Assembly (NCBI GenBank): GCA_018052735.1
Contig: JAGPMT010000029.1
Location: 1-40,017 of the forward strand
DNA: 40,017 bases
Source of the DNA: Phycisphaerae bacterium
Lineage (GTDB): Bacteria; Planctomycetota; Phycisphaerae; Sedimentisphaerales; Anaerohalosphaeraceae
Direction: 5' to 3'
Position 1 is the stretch's first letter, and each line of letters begins with the position of its first letter. Position numbers and translations under genes: made by a program. The notes under the pieces were generated by a model. That model saw only the letters and a list, made by a program, of their open reading frames with translations. It did not search any database and had not been told where the DNA came from. Below, one piece after another: positions 7,487 through 14,851 of this stretch.

Positions 7487-9508
7487 TTATGCCGTCCGCA
7501 GTTCTGCCCCCAGACTTTGTATCAGGGCGCCAAGTATCTCGTTCTGAAAGCCGTCAACTGTTTCATGCCGCAGAGTTCCTTCTTCATCGCGGAACCGCAG
7601 CGAAACGGTAACGCTCTTCTTGCCGTCAGGGATGGGTTTGCCCCGGTACAGACCCGCAAAGTCAATTTTTTCCAATTCCTCCGGTGCCCGGCTCTGCACC
7701 ACTGCTGTAATCTGTGCCCATGTAACCGATTCATCTACAATCAGCGACAAATCGCGCACAATAGCTGGAAACCGCGGGACGGGCTGGACTGTCGGGACTG
7801 AACCTGAGTATTCCATCAGCACCTCAAAATCCAGTTCAGCCGCCGTTATAATCTCTTTGTCCATATCAAATTGAGCTGCAGTTTCAGGACTGAACAGGCC
7901 CGCCCAGCCAAACGGTTTGCCGTTGAGCAGAATCTCTGCGCTGGCCGAGGCCCACGCTAGCGAGCTGGGTCTGAAATCAAGCAAAGCTGTCGGGCAGATT
8001 TTCTGCACCAGTCCTTCAATTACCCCCCGCATAGCGCGGAATTCATCGTCCATAATAAGCCCAATATGCAGATGCTCATGCGGCAGCTGACCCGGCTGAT
8101 TATCCTGCGGGATAAAGGTATCGGCCAGCTCAAACAGCCGGCAGGGTTTATTTCCTGCGCGGCGGTTGGATTGGAAGACCAGTGCCAACGAGCCGATGAG
8201 ATTCTGCCTGAGCAGGTTTGTGTTTTTCCCAAAAACATCAGATACCGAAAGATGTTCCTCCGCCGGCCTGCCGGAAAAGACTTCTGCCGCTTTCTGATTG
8301 ACAAAACTTACGGTAACGGCTTCATAAAAGCCTGCTCCTGTCAGAAAGGTGCGTACACAGCCGGCAGTTTTCTCCCGAAGATTCGGCCTGCATACCTTGA
8401 TATGTATTTTCGATTCCACCGGAATTTTGTCATAGCCCCAGCAGCGGGCTGCTTCTTCAATGAGGTCCGCCTCCCGCCAAAGATCATGCCGCCAGCTCGG
8501 CGGTGTACATACAATCAAATCGGGATGGCGAACTTCAGGTGCAAAGCCCAAGCCCGAAAAAATAGAAAGCACATCGGCCTGCGGAATCTCAATGCCCAAC
8601 AAGGCACGAAGCCGGCTGGGACGCATTCCAATGGTGTCGCGTTCGGCCTTGCGGGGATAGACATCCACGATGCCCTGTGTCGGCCTGCCGCCGGAAAGCT
8701 CGGCCATCAGCTGGGCGCAGCGGTTTGAAACCCAAGCCAGATTGTCCGTATCGACCTGCCGCTCAAAACGGAACGACGCTTCCGATTGAAGCGACAGCCG
8801 ACGGGCGGTCCGGCGGATGCACACCGGTTCAAAGTGAGCCGCCTCCAGTAAAATCGTTGTTGTTTGCTCCGATACTTCCGAATCCAGCCCGCCCATGACG
8901 CCGGCCATTGCTGTCGGCCGGTCGGCATCGGCAATAACCAGCATCGAGCTGTCCAGTTCGCACTTTGTGCCGTCGATGCTTACCAGCCGCTCTCCATTGA
9001 CAGCTTTGCGGACGACGATTTTCTGCCCGCCGATTTTGCTGAAATCAAATGCATGCGTCGGCTGGCCGGCTTCCATCATCACATAGTTGGTAACATCCAC
9101 GATATTGTTGATGCTGCGGATTCCCACAGCCTCCAGACGCCGCCGCATCCACTCTGGCGCCGGACCTACCTTGACGTTTTCGATAATCCGCGCTGTGTAG
9201 CGGTTGCACAGTGTCGGTTCGCGGATTTCAACCTGAACTTTCAGACAGGTTGGCTCCGGGCTTTCCTGCAGTTTGATAGCAGGTATCTTCAGCGGCTGAC
9301 CTGTGGCTGCGGCCAGTTCCCGGGCAATCCCGATATGTCCGAGGCAATCCCCCCGGTTGCTGGTAATCTCAACATCCAGCACCGTATCTTGACCGACCTG
9401 CTCAATGCTCTCGATAGGGAAGCCCAAAATGCTCAATGTATCGGCTATGGCCTGTGCCGGCAAATCTATATCTATATAATCCCGCAGCCACTCCAACGAT
9501 ATTTTCAT
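7487..9508 (-). CDS. pheT: Phenylalanine-tRNA ligase beta subunit, short form
   Basis: Beta subunit of the alpha2-beta2 enzyme that charges tRNA(Phe). The protein has 673 residues, shorter than the usual near-800. The N-terminus (MKISLEWLRDYIDID) runs straight from GFPIESIEQ into LDVEITSNRGDCLGHIGIARE, so the EMAP-like tRNA-binding insertion normally found there is missing. The B3/B4 editing region, the B5 domain (RPSRLRALLG) and the C-terminal anticodon-binding FDX-ACB domain (PRFPAIVRDLSLIVDES) are present. I chose ATG 9508 over an upstream start at 9526 because AGGAGAAATA precedes it. pheS is not adjacent, so the two subunits are encoded apart or pheS lies outside the window. Confidence 0.93.
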   Translation of the reverse strand: MKISLEWLRDYIDIDLPAQAIADTLSILGFPIESIEQVGQDTVLDVEITSNRGDCLGHIGIARELAAATGQPLKIPAIKLQESPEPTCLKVQVEIREPTLCNRYTARIIENVKVGPAPEWMRRRLEAVGIRSINNIVDVTNYVMMEAGQPTHAFDFSKIGGQKIVVRKAVNGERLVSIDGTKCELDSSMLVIADADRPTAMAGVMGGLDSEVSEQTTTILLEAAHFEPVCIRRTARRLSLQSEASFRFERQVDTDNLAWVSNRCAQLMAELSGGRPTQGIVDVYPRKAERDTIGMRPSRLRALLGIEIPQADVLSIFSGLGFAPEVRHPDLIVCTPPSWRHDLWREADLIEEAARCWGYDKIPVESKIHIKVCRPNLREKTAGCVRTFLTGAGFYEAVTVSFVNQKAAEVFSGRPAEEHLSVSDVFGKNTNLLRQNLIGSLALVFQSNRRAGNKPCRLFELADTFIPQDNQPGQLPHEHLHIGLIMDDEFRAMRGVIEGLVQKICPTALLDFRPSSLAWASASAEILLNGKPFGWAGLFSPETAAQFDMDKEIITAAELDFEVLMEYSGSVPTVQPVPRFPAIVRDLSLIVDESVTWAQITAVVQSRAPEELEKIDFAGLYRGKPIPDGKKSVTVSLRFRDEEGTLRHETVDGFQNEILGALIQSLGAELRTA

Positions 9509-9562
9509 TATTTCTCCTGTTAACACATAAAAAGGAAAAAATATTACATGTATTTGTCGGTC

Positions 9563-9591
9563 ATTGTATCGAATTTGCTGCTGATTGACAA
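9563..9591 (-). promoter_or_regulatory. Predicted sigma70-type promoter for pheT
   Basis: On the minus strand TTGTCA (9586-9591) and TACAAT (9563-9568) are 17 bases apart, about 55 bases before the pheT start. An overlapping plus-strand TTGACA at 9585-9590 lacks a well-spaced -10. The remaining gap to 9845 is AT-rich and should hold the receptor promoter, but I cannot place it. Confidence 0.5.
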
Positions 9592-9845
9592 GATACGAGA
9601 AAAATATGTTTACCGGACAGTTTGTCCATTTTTTATCACAGATATCTGCGTTTTGTTATCGGACGGCCTTTGCGGAAAACAACACAAACCGGCATTAACT
9701 TTTCTTGATTGAGAGGTTTTTTTAATACATTTTGAAGAATTTGAAGAAAGAGAGATTAAGCATCTTTAATTTTTGGGCGACAATAAAATGCAGTACAGCA
9801 GTGTATAACGATAAACCTCAACCATATACTAAGTGAGGACTGAAG

Positions 9846-12149
9846 ATGGATGATGCGGCCAAAATGAGACAGAGCTATCCATGTTCGGTATTATGCGGGC
9901 TGTTAATGTTCACTACGGTTTTTGCTGCTGAAAGCGTTTTGCCGGATACAGAAAAGCTTTTTGATATGTCTCTATCAGAACTGATGGATGTTGAGGTCTA
10001 TGTGCCTGCAACATTAACCGAAACCAATCCCCTCAAAACTCCCGCCAGCGTAACAATTATTACTGCACGTGATATTGCGCTGACTCCGGCCCGCAATCTG
10101 CTGGATTTGATTGAAATTTATGTGCCCGGAGCTATTTATATGAATCACAGTGTCGGGCCGGTGCCGGGCATTCGCGGAGTCATTGCAGACCGGCCGTATA
10201 AGTTTCTGGTCAACATCAACGGCATCAACATCAATATCAAATCGCACTATGGGGCACGGCTGGAACTGCTCAACTGGGATTTAAATGATATTGAACGGAT
10301 TGAAATTGTTCGCGGCCCCGGTTCGGTAACATACGGCCCCGGTGCTATCGGCGGTGTCATTAATATCTACACGAAACAGGCCGCCCAGCATCCGGGCTTG
10401 GCCATCGGCGGGGCATTCTGGGATCGTTACGACAGCATCCAAAATTATCTCAGCTGGGGCTGGAGCACCGAAGCTTTTAAGGTTTATAGTTATGTCAGCG
10501 TTGCCGATACGGCCGGCCATACCCCCGATTTGTTTTCCATTGATAAGTCCCACAGCGGCTATCTGGGCCAGCCGGACGGCCCGTACGGCCCGAATCCTCC
10601 GGCCACTTATATGTCTGATTATGACAACCAGCCGCAGATAAAAGCCCTTATCGATGTTCAGCTCAAAGATACGTGGCGCTTCTGGGCGCGGTATGCCTCA
10701 TCATCCTCTTCCCTTGTCCAAAATTCAGCCATTAAATATCCATTCGGCAATGAATGGGAAGATTTTCGCCAGACCCGTTTCCGCTATTTCCAATTTGCTG
10801 CTGAAAATAATACAGCCCTGAATGAAGAATTTGCCCTCAAATCGACCTTTGGTATTAGTTCGATTGATGTTCACAATGTCGAAAAATACGATGGTTCTAT
10901 TGTCAATGATCGCGATAACCTGCAAAATATCGGCTGGATTTGGTCGGAGTGGGAATATTTTGCCCGCTTTATGCTCAATTATACGGCACCGGATGAAATT
11001 CTCAAGGCCGGAATCGGCGTGGAGGCTTCGTACGACCTTGTCCGTCCCGCTTGGGGGAAAGGGAAAGATGACGGCCTACGTCTGTCGGACGGAATCATCA
11101 GCGGTCCCAGCTCCGAGGCCTACGGGACCGGCTATCGCCAGCTGCTATATACCAATGAAAAGTATTTTGCAGTCGGGCACGGCTGGGAAACTGCCAGTCA
11201 TGCATTTCTGGGCGAAGTGAATATAAAGCACAGTCCCAAAATGACAACTCTGTGGTCAGCCCGTCTCGATAAGCATTCTTATACCGATTATCTATTTTCC
11301 CCGCGGTTTGCGTGGATTTATGAGCTGGATTCCGAGCAATTCCTGAAATTTATCGCCCAGCGGTCGGTACGGATGAACACACAGGAAGAATTGTATATGA
11401 ATCATAAACTCGATGAGGACAATAAACCTGAAAAGCTGGACACCTTTGAGCTGATTTATACCGCCAAACCGACAGACCATCTGACATTCCAGGCATCTGG
11501 TTTTTACAACAAAAACGAAGTCATTGCTTGGGACTGGGCACTCCGGCGAAGTGCTCCTGTTGGCCAGCTCAAGACAGCCGGTCTGGAATTGGAGGGCCAG
11601 TACAGCAAGGATAATGTACAGATTGGTCTTAATCACTCGTTTCTCAAGCAGCTTGATTGGGAACTGGGAGAAAATATAGCCGTTTCAGGCATCAGCTATT
11701 CGGATTATTATCTGAAAGTAAGCGATAGTATAACAATTACCTCCAAAGGCAATGATTTGAACAACTGGCCGACGAATGCCACCAAGCTTTATACCAATAT
11801 CGGTCTGTACGGCGGCAAGATGACCTTCCATGCCGATATGCGGACGCTGTGGGGCTTTGAGGGCTCGAGAATCGGTCTGGATGCCCTCAGCGAAGCCGGC
11901 GGCAATGCAGCCCAAATACGGCATATTAAAGAGCAAGACGCCTATGATTTCGAGATCACAGCGAATCTGTCGCTGACCTATCATATCAATAAATCGGCAG
12001 ACCTGACATTTTTTGTCCAGAACATACCGGTTATCGGCGACAACAAGCGTTATTCCTACTCCTCCGGCTTCAAATATGCCTACCCCGACAAGGCAAGCTG
12101 GGTCGAAGAACCTACTGTCGTTGGAGTCCGTTATCAGGTCCGTTTCTAA
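9846..12149 (+). CDS. TonB-dependent outer-membrane receptor
   Basis: Outer-membrane beta-barrel of 767 residues predicted to import a ligand using TonB energy. An N-terminal hydrophobic stretch (residues 15-28) acts as signal peptide. It is followed by a short segment FDMSLSELMDVEVYVPA, then the plug domain (TPASVTIITARDIA, the GIRG and ERIEIVRGPGSVTYGPGAIGG motifs, residues 60-175), and a long aromatic-rich barrel ending in VGVRYQVRF with the terminal Phe typical of outer-membrane proteins. AGTGAGGA precedes the ATG. No TonB/ExbBD, transport or ligand genes are next to it, so the ligand (siderophore, vitamin B12 or glycan) is undetermined. It is presumably monocistronic. Confidence 0.9.
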   Translation: MDDAAKMRQSYPCSVLCGLLMFTTVFAAESVLPDTEKLFDMSLSELMDVEVYVPATLTETNPLKTPASVTIITARDIALTPARNLLDLIEIYVPGAIYMNHSVGPVPGIRGVIADRPYKFLVNINGININIKSHYGARLELLNWDLNDIERIEIVRGPGSVTYGPGAIGGVINIYTKQAAQHPGLAIGGAFWDRYDSIQNYLSWGWSTEAFKVYSYVSVADTAGHTPDLFSIDKSHSGYLGQPDGPYGPNPPATYMSDYDNQPQIKALIDVQLKDTWRFWARYASSSSSLVQNSAIKYPFGNEWEDFRQTRFRYFQFAAENNTALNEEFALKSTFGISSIDVHNVEKYDGSIVNDRDNLQNIGWIWSEWEYFARFMLNYTAPDEILKAGIGVEASYDLVRPAWGKGKDDGLRLSDGIISGPSSEAYGTGYRQLLYTNEKYFAVGHGWETASHAFLGEVNIKHSPKMTTLWSARLDKHSYTDYLFSPRFAWIYELDSEQFLKFIAQRSVRMNTQEELYMNHKLDEDNKPEKLDTFELIYTAKPTDHLTFQASGFYNKNEVIAWDWALRRSAPVGQLKTAGLELEGQYSKDNVQIGLNHSFLKQLDWELGENIAVSGISYSDYYLKVSDSITITSKGNDLNNWPTNATKLYTNIGLYGGKMTFHADMRTLWGFEGSRIGLDALSEAGGNAAQIRHIKEQDAYDFEITANLSLTYHINKSADLTFFVQNIPVIGDNKRYSYSSGFKYAYPDKASWVEEPTVVGVRYQVRF

Positions 12150-12233
12150 CAAACATTTCGGATAACGCAGCCGAGACACGCAAAGGAATCTTGAAGATCT
12201 TCTGGATCTGCCAGAGAGCCAGCAGTGCAGCTG

Positions 12234-12252
12234 CAGCCGCGTTAAACGGCTG
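12234..12252 (+). terminator. Small hairpin between receptor gene and dprA
   Basis: CAGCCG (12234-12239) pairs with CGGCTG (12247-12252) around a 7-base loop, followed by only a short T-containing stretch. It is a weak candidate for the receptor gene's terminator. Confidence 0.25.
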
Positions 12253-12336
12253 ATTTGAACTGCCCGGCAATCAAAGAAAGATTGACGCTGCCGCATTGTG
12301 GTGATACATTTTATCCCAATTTATAGAAGGGCAGTT

Positions 12337-13497
12337 ATGGTTCAGCATCACTCTGCGGATATTGAAAAATGGCTCAAGCTGATTCGTTCAGACGGTATCG
12401 GCCCTGTACTATTTAAACGCCTGCTGGATGCGTTCGGAGATGTGGATCGCATTCTTGCAGCTTCGGCTGCCCGGTTGGCCGAGGTGAAAGGAATCAGTCA
12501 AACCACAGCCCAGCAGATTGCCCGAACGCGGAATACTTTTAATGCTGAAAAAGAAATCGAACATGCTGATAAACTGGGAGTGTGGATTGTTCACCTGCAT
12601 GATCCGCGCTACCCGCCTGCTTTGAAGGCCATTTACGATCCGCCGCCGGTGTTGTATGTCAAGGGAACATTGACGCGAGCCGACACGCTGGCCTTGGCCA
12701 TCGTAGGAAGCCGCCGCTGCACGCTTTACGGAACCGAACAGGCCGGCCGTTTTGCGCATCTGCTGGCTTCTGCCGGCTTTACAATTGTCAGCGGCGGCGC
12801 ACGCGGCATCGATGCTGCCGCTCATCGCGGGGCTTTGTCCGCCAAAGGACGCACCATCGTTGTTCAGGGCAGCGGGCTGGCCAATCCGTTTCCAGCTGAA
12901 AACCAAAAGCTTTTTGAGCAGGCGGCGGAATCCGGCGCTGTTATCAGTGAGCTTCCGCTGACGTATGAGCCGCTGGCAGCAAACTTCCCCGGACGCAATC
13001 GCATTATTGCCGGCCTGTCATTGGGGGTGCTGGTGGTTGAGGCAGCCCATCGAAGCGGCGCTCTCATCTCAGCACAGGCGGCTTTGGACAATAACCGTGA
13101 AGTAATGGCTGTTCCCGGCCGGATTGATTCGCCTGCCAGTGCCGGCTGTCATCAACTCATCAAACAAGGCGCACGCCTTGTCGACAGCATCGACGATATT
13201 ATGGCGGCGCTGGGCAATGTGGGTGACGGCTTACAAGACTATGCTGCATCAGCGGCCGGTCAAGCGGAACAGAACGCCCAAAAAAGTTTGTTTGATGTAT
13301 CCCGTCTGAATCTGACCAAAGAAGAAAACGCTATTCTCGATTGCCTTAATTCAGAACCTGTTCATGTGGAAGATTTGATTGCACAAACAAAACTGACAGC
13401 CGGTCAAGTTCATGCGGCCGCTGTTAGTTTGCAGTTGAAGGGACTCATCCGGCAGCTTCCCGGCGGAATGTTTGTCAAACGGCATCAGACTCAATAA
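12337..13497 (+). CDS. dprA: DNA-processing protein DprA
   Basis: Binds incoming single-stranded DNA during natural transformation and loads RecA. The 386-residue protein has an N-terminal helix-hairpin-helix region (residues 5-65), the Rossmann-fold DprA core with GSRRCTLYGT, SGGARGIDAAAH and NRIIAGLSLGVLVVEA (about residues 125-260), and a C-terminal winged-helix DML1-like domain ending in LPGGMFVKR. I chose ATG 12337 over GTG 12298 because GAAGGG lies immediately upstream and family members start close to the HhH. It ends 7 bases inside the convergent HTH gene. No other competence genes are visible. Confidence 0.93.
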   Translation: MVQHHSADIEKWLKLIRSDGIGPVLFKRLLDAFGDVDRILAASAARLAEVKGISQTTAQQIARTRNTFNAEKEIEHADKLGVWIVHLHDPRYPPALKAIYDPPPVLYVKGTLTRADTLALAIVGSRRCTLYGTEQAGRFAHLLASAGFTIVSGGARGIDAAAHRGALSAKGRTIVVQGSGLANPFPAENQKLFEQAAESGAVISELPLTYEPLAANFPGRNRIIAGLSLGVLVVEAAHRSGALISAQAALDNNREVMAVPGRIDSPASAGCHQLIKQGARLVDSIDDIMAALGNVGDGLQDYAASAAGQAEQNAQKSLFDVSRLNLTKEENAILDCLNSEPVHVEDLIAQTKLTAGQVHAAAVSLQLKGLIRQLPGGMFVKRHQTQ

Positions 13498-14066
13498 AGA
13501 ATAGTAAAGTTTTTCTGAATGCAGGCCAGAATGGCATTAATATTATTTGTGGATGTTACGACAGCGTCAAATCCCTGTTTGTGCAAGTTCTGAGCTTCTT
13601 TTTCCCCAAGTCCGCCGGCCAAAGCAATCAGCATGCAGTCGGACAATTCCTCCCGGCTGCGAACATCATTGCACAGCCCGCGCGCATCAATGGAACTGTT
13701 CATTAAATCAATCAGGATAATATTGGGAGAGAATTTCAGGGACATCAGCCCTGCATCAAAACTGTTGTAGGCACACTGGACCTCAAAACTACCCCGCATT
13801 TTCAGTTCTTCGGCAAGTTTTTGGGAATAATCTGTTCGGCTGTCGATTATAAGAATACGAATTTTTCCTTTTTCGAGTTCAGTTGTCGGAATATCGTGTT
13901 CCTTCATAAATCGAATCAGTTCACTAAGCGGGATGCGCCTATCTTTTGAACCGGGTATCCGATAGCCGCGAAGCTGGCCTGAATCAAACCATTTTGTCAC
14001 CGTGCGCGGAGCAACCTTGCACAACTGCGCCACCTGACCGGTAGTTAAAACATCTTTTCTTCGCAT
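13491..14066 (-). CDS. Excisionase-like HTH regulator fused to a degenerate receiver domain
   Basis: A 191-residue predicted DNA-binding regulator. Residues 5-55 form an excisionase/MerR-like winged helix (LTTGQVAQLCKVAPRTVTKWFDSGQLRGYRIPG). Residues 68-185 look like a CheY-type receiver: strand ILIIDSR, a candidate phospho-acceptor Asp in IILIDLM, and a helix-strand order typical of the fold. The acidic pair at the first strand is reduced to a single Asp and the conserved lysine near the end is not visible (VVTSTNN), so normal phosphorylation is doubtful. No histidine kinase is adjacent. The gene converges on dprA with a 7-base overlap. Paired TGTCC/GGACA half-sites lie upstream and may be its operators, which is inference. 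Confidence 0.75.
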   Translation of the reverse strand: MRRKDVLTTGQVAQLCKVAPRTVTKWFDSGQLRGYRIPGSKDRRIPLSELIRFMKEHDIPTTELEKGKIRILIIDSRTDYSQKLAEELKMRGSFEVQCAYNSFDAGLMSLKFSPNIILIDLMNSSIDARGLCNDVRSREELSDCMLIALAGGLGEKEAQNLHKQGFDAVVTSTNNINAILACIQKNFTILY

Positions 14067-14079
14067 AAAAATTCCAAAA

Positions 14080-14261
14080 TGTCCATAAGGACAGGTATTC
14101 GTTGGATAATCCCTAATCTCTCACAACCGACTCCTTGCTCGGCAATCTTTTTTCGGCTTGAAAGGGATTCAAAATAATCAGCTTGCGGTGCAAGTCTGAC
14201 TTTTTCGAAAAATAATGCATATTCTTATTCAGTTATGTCCGATAAAATAATTATTGGACAT
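14080..14261. promoter_or_regulatory. TGTCC/GGACA inverted half-sites upstream of the HTH regulator
   Basis: TGTCC (14080-14084) and GGACA (14089-14093) form one palindrome with a 4-base spacer. ATGTCC (14235-14240) and GGACAT (14256-14261) form another with a 15-base spacer. They lie between the HTH gene and the leader of rny. Operator function, perhaps autoregulation, is a guess. Confidence 0.3.
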
Positions 14262-14333
14262 TATGCATCGAATACAAAGTATGATGTTTTTTACTTTTTT
14301 TGCCGGCAAGATTAGTGAAAGGAATGTTTTTGC

Positions 14334-14361
14334 TTGACCGATAATATAAATAATGTATGAT
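14334..14361 (+). promoter_or_regulatory. Predicted sigma70-type promoter for the rny leader RNA
   Basis: TTGACC (14334-14339) and TATGAT (14356-14361) are 16 bases apart. Transcription would begin near 14368, exactly where a multi-helix structure starts and about 480 bases before the rny ATG. Confidence 0.55.
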
Positions 14362-14367
14362 GCAGTA

Positions 14368-14572
14368 TATTCGGTGTTGATAATAGTAGAAAGCTCCTTA
14401 TTCATACCTGTCCTGTTCTTTAACAGGCGGGGCTAAAGGGCCAGACCTGTAAAGGCTGGTTGTAAGCAGTGCTTTGAGAGCACCGATATTGTCCGGAAGG
14501 GCGAAAGGCGAATTAAAAATTTTAGTTTCGCCAAGTCCACAATCCTGACAAGTCGGTGAGTTTGGCGAAAGG
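14368..14572 (+). ncRNA. Candidate structured RNA (riboswitch-like leader or small RNA) upstream of rny
   Basis: Several helices fit a compact fold. CGGTGTT (14372-14378) pairs with AGCACCG (14479-14485) and closes the structure. Inside, AGCTCC (14392-14397) pairs with GGGGCT (14429-14434) around the hairpin CCTGTT/AACAGG (14412-14427). A separate hairpin at 14441-14459, CCAG-A-CCT with AGG-CTGG, has a GNRA-type GTAA loop. Downstream, TTTCGCCAA (14526-14534) can pair either with TTGGCGAAA (14562-14570) or with either of two upstream GGCGAA(A) copies, giving mutually exclusive hairpins. I do not recognise it as a known riboswitch, tmRNA, RNase P RNA or SRP RNA. There is no long ORF here. Confidence 0.4.
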
Positions 14573-14579
14573 GAATTTT

Positions 14580-14762
14580 GGTGATAAATTCAGTCAAATC
14601 CTATGGCAAAAAATGGAATTGCCGGGGGATATTACAAAAGGATGTCATATTTTCCGCTTCGAGAAAACTTCTTCTGCTTCAAATAGAGTCTGTTTGCTCA
14701 GCCCATGGAGGCAGAAATATGCGGAATTTGGTTCGTTCTCACTGATACCCTGAATTTACACC
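14580..14762 (+). ncRNA. Long 6S-like RNA hairpin, candidate ssrS
   Basis: GGTG-A-TAAATTCAG (14580-14593) pairs with CTGAATTTA-CACC (14750-14762), a 13-bp helix with one bulge. Further in, TTCCGC (14652-14657) pairs with GCGGAA (14721-14726), and TTCTGCTTC (14672-14680) with GAGGCAGAA (14708-14716). The whole is one rod of about 183 nt with a large asymmetric internal loop; the 5' loop strand can form its own hairpin (ATCCT/AGGAT and GGCAA/TTGCC, 14598-14643). Length, open centre and position just ahead of rny match 6S RNA, often found next to rny in bacteria. The 5' loop is larger than usual, so the identity is tentative. Confidence 0.33.
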
Positions 14763-14851
14763 ATCCTCTATTGTCTCTTCAGCAGTCTGCTGACATTTCC
14801 AGCCTTTCTGCAGGTCTGAACAAGTAACTGCATTCAAGAAAGGTGTCAACA

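Noticed and set aside
14490-14500. GTCCGGAAG resembling the SRP RNA apical loop.
   Set aside because: The rest of the conserved SRP loop and its flanking stem are missing.
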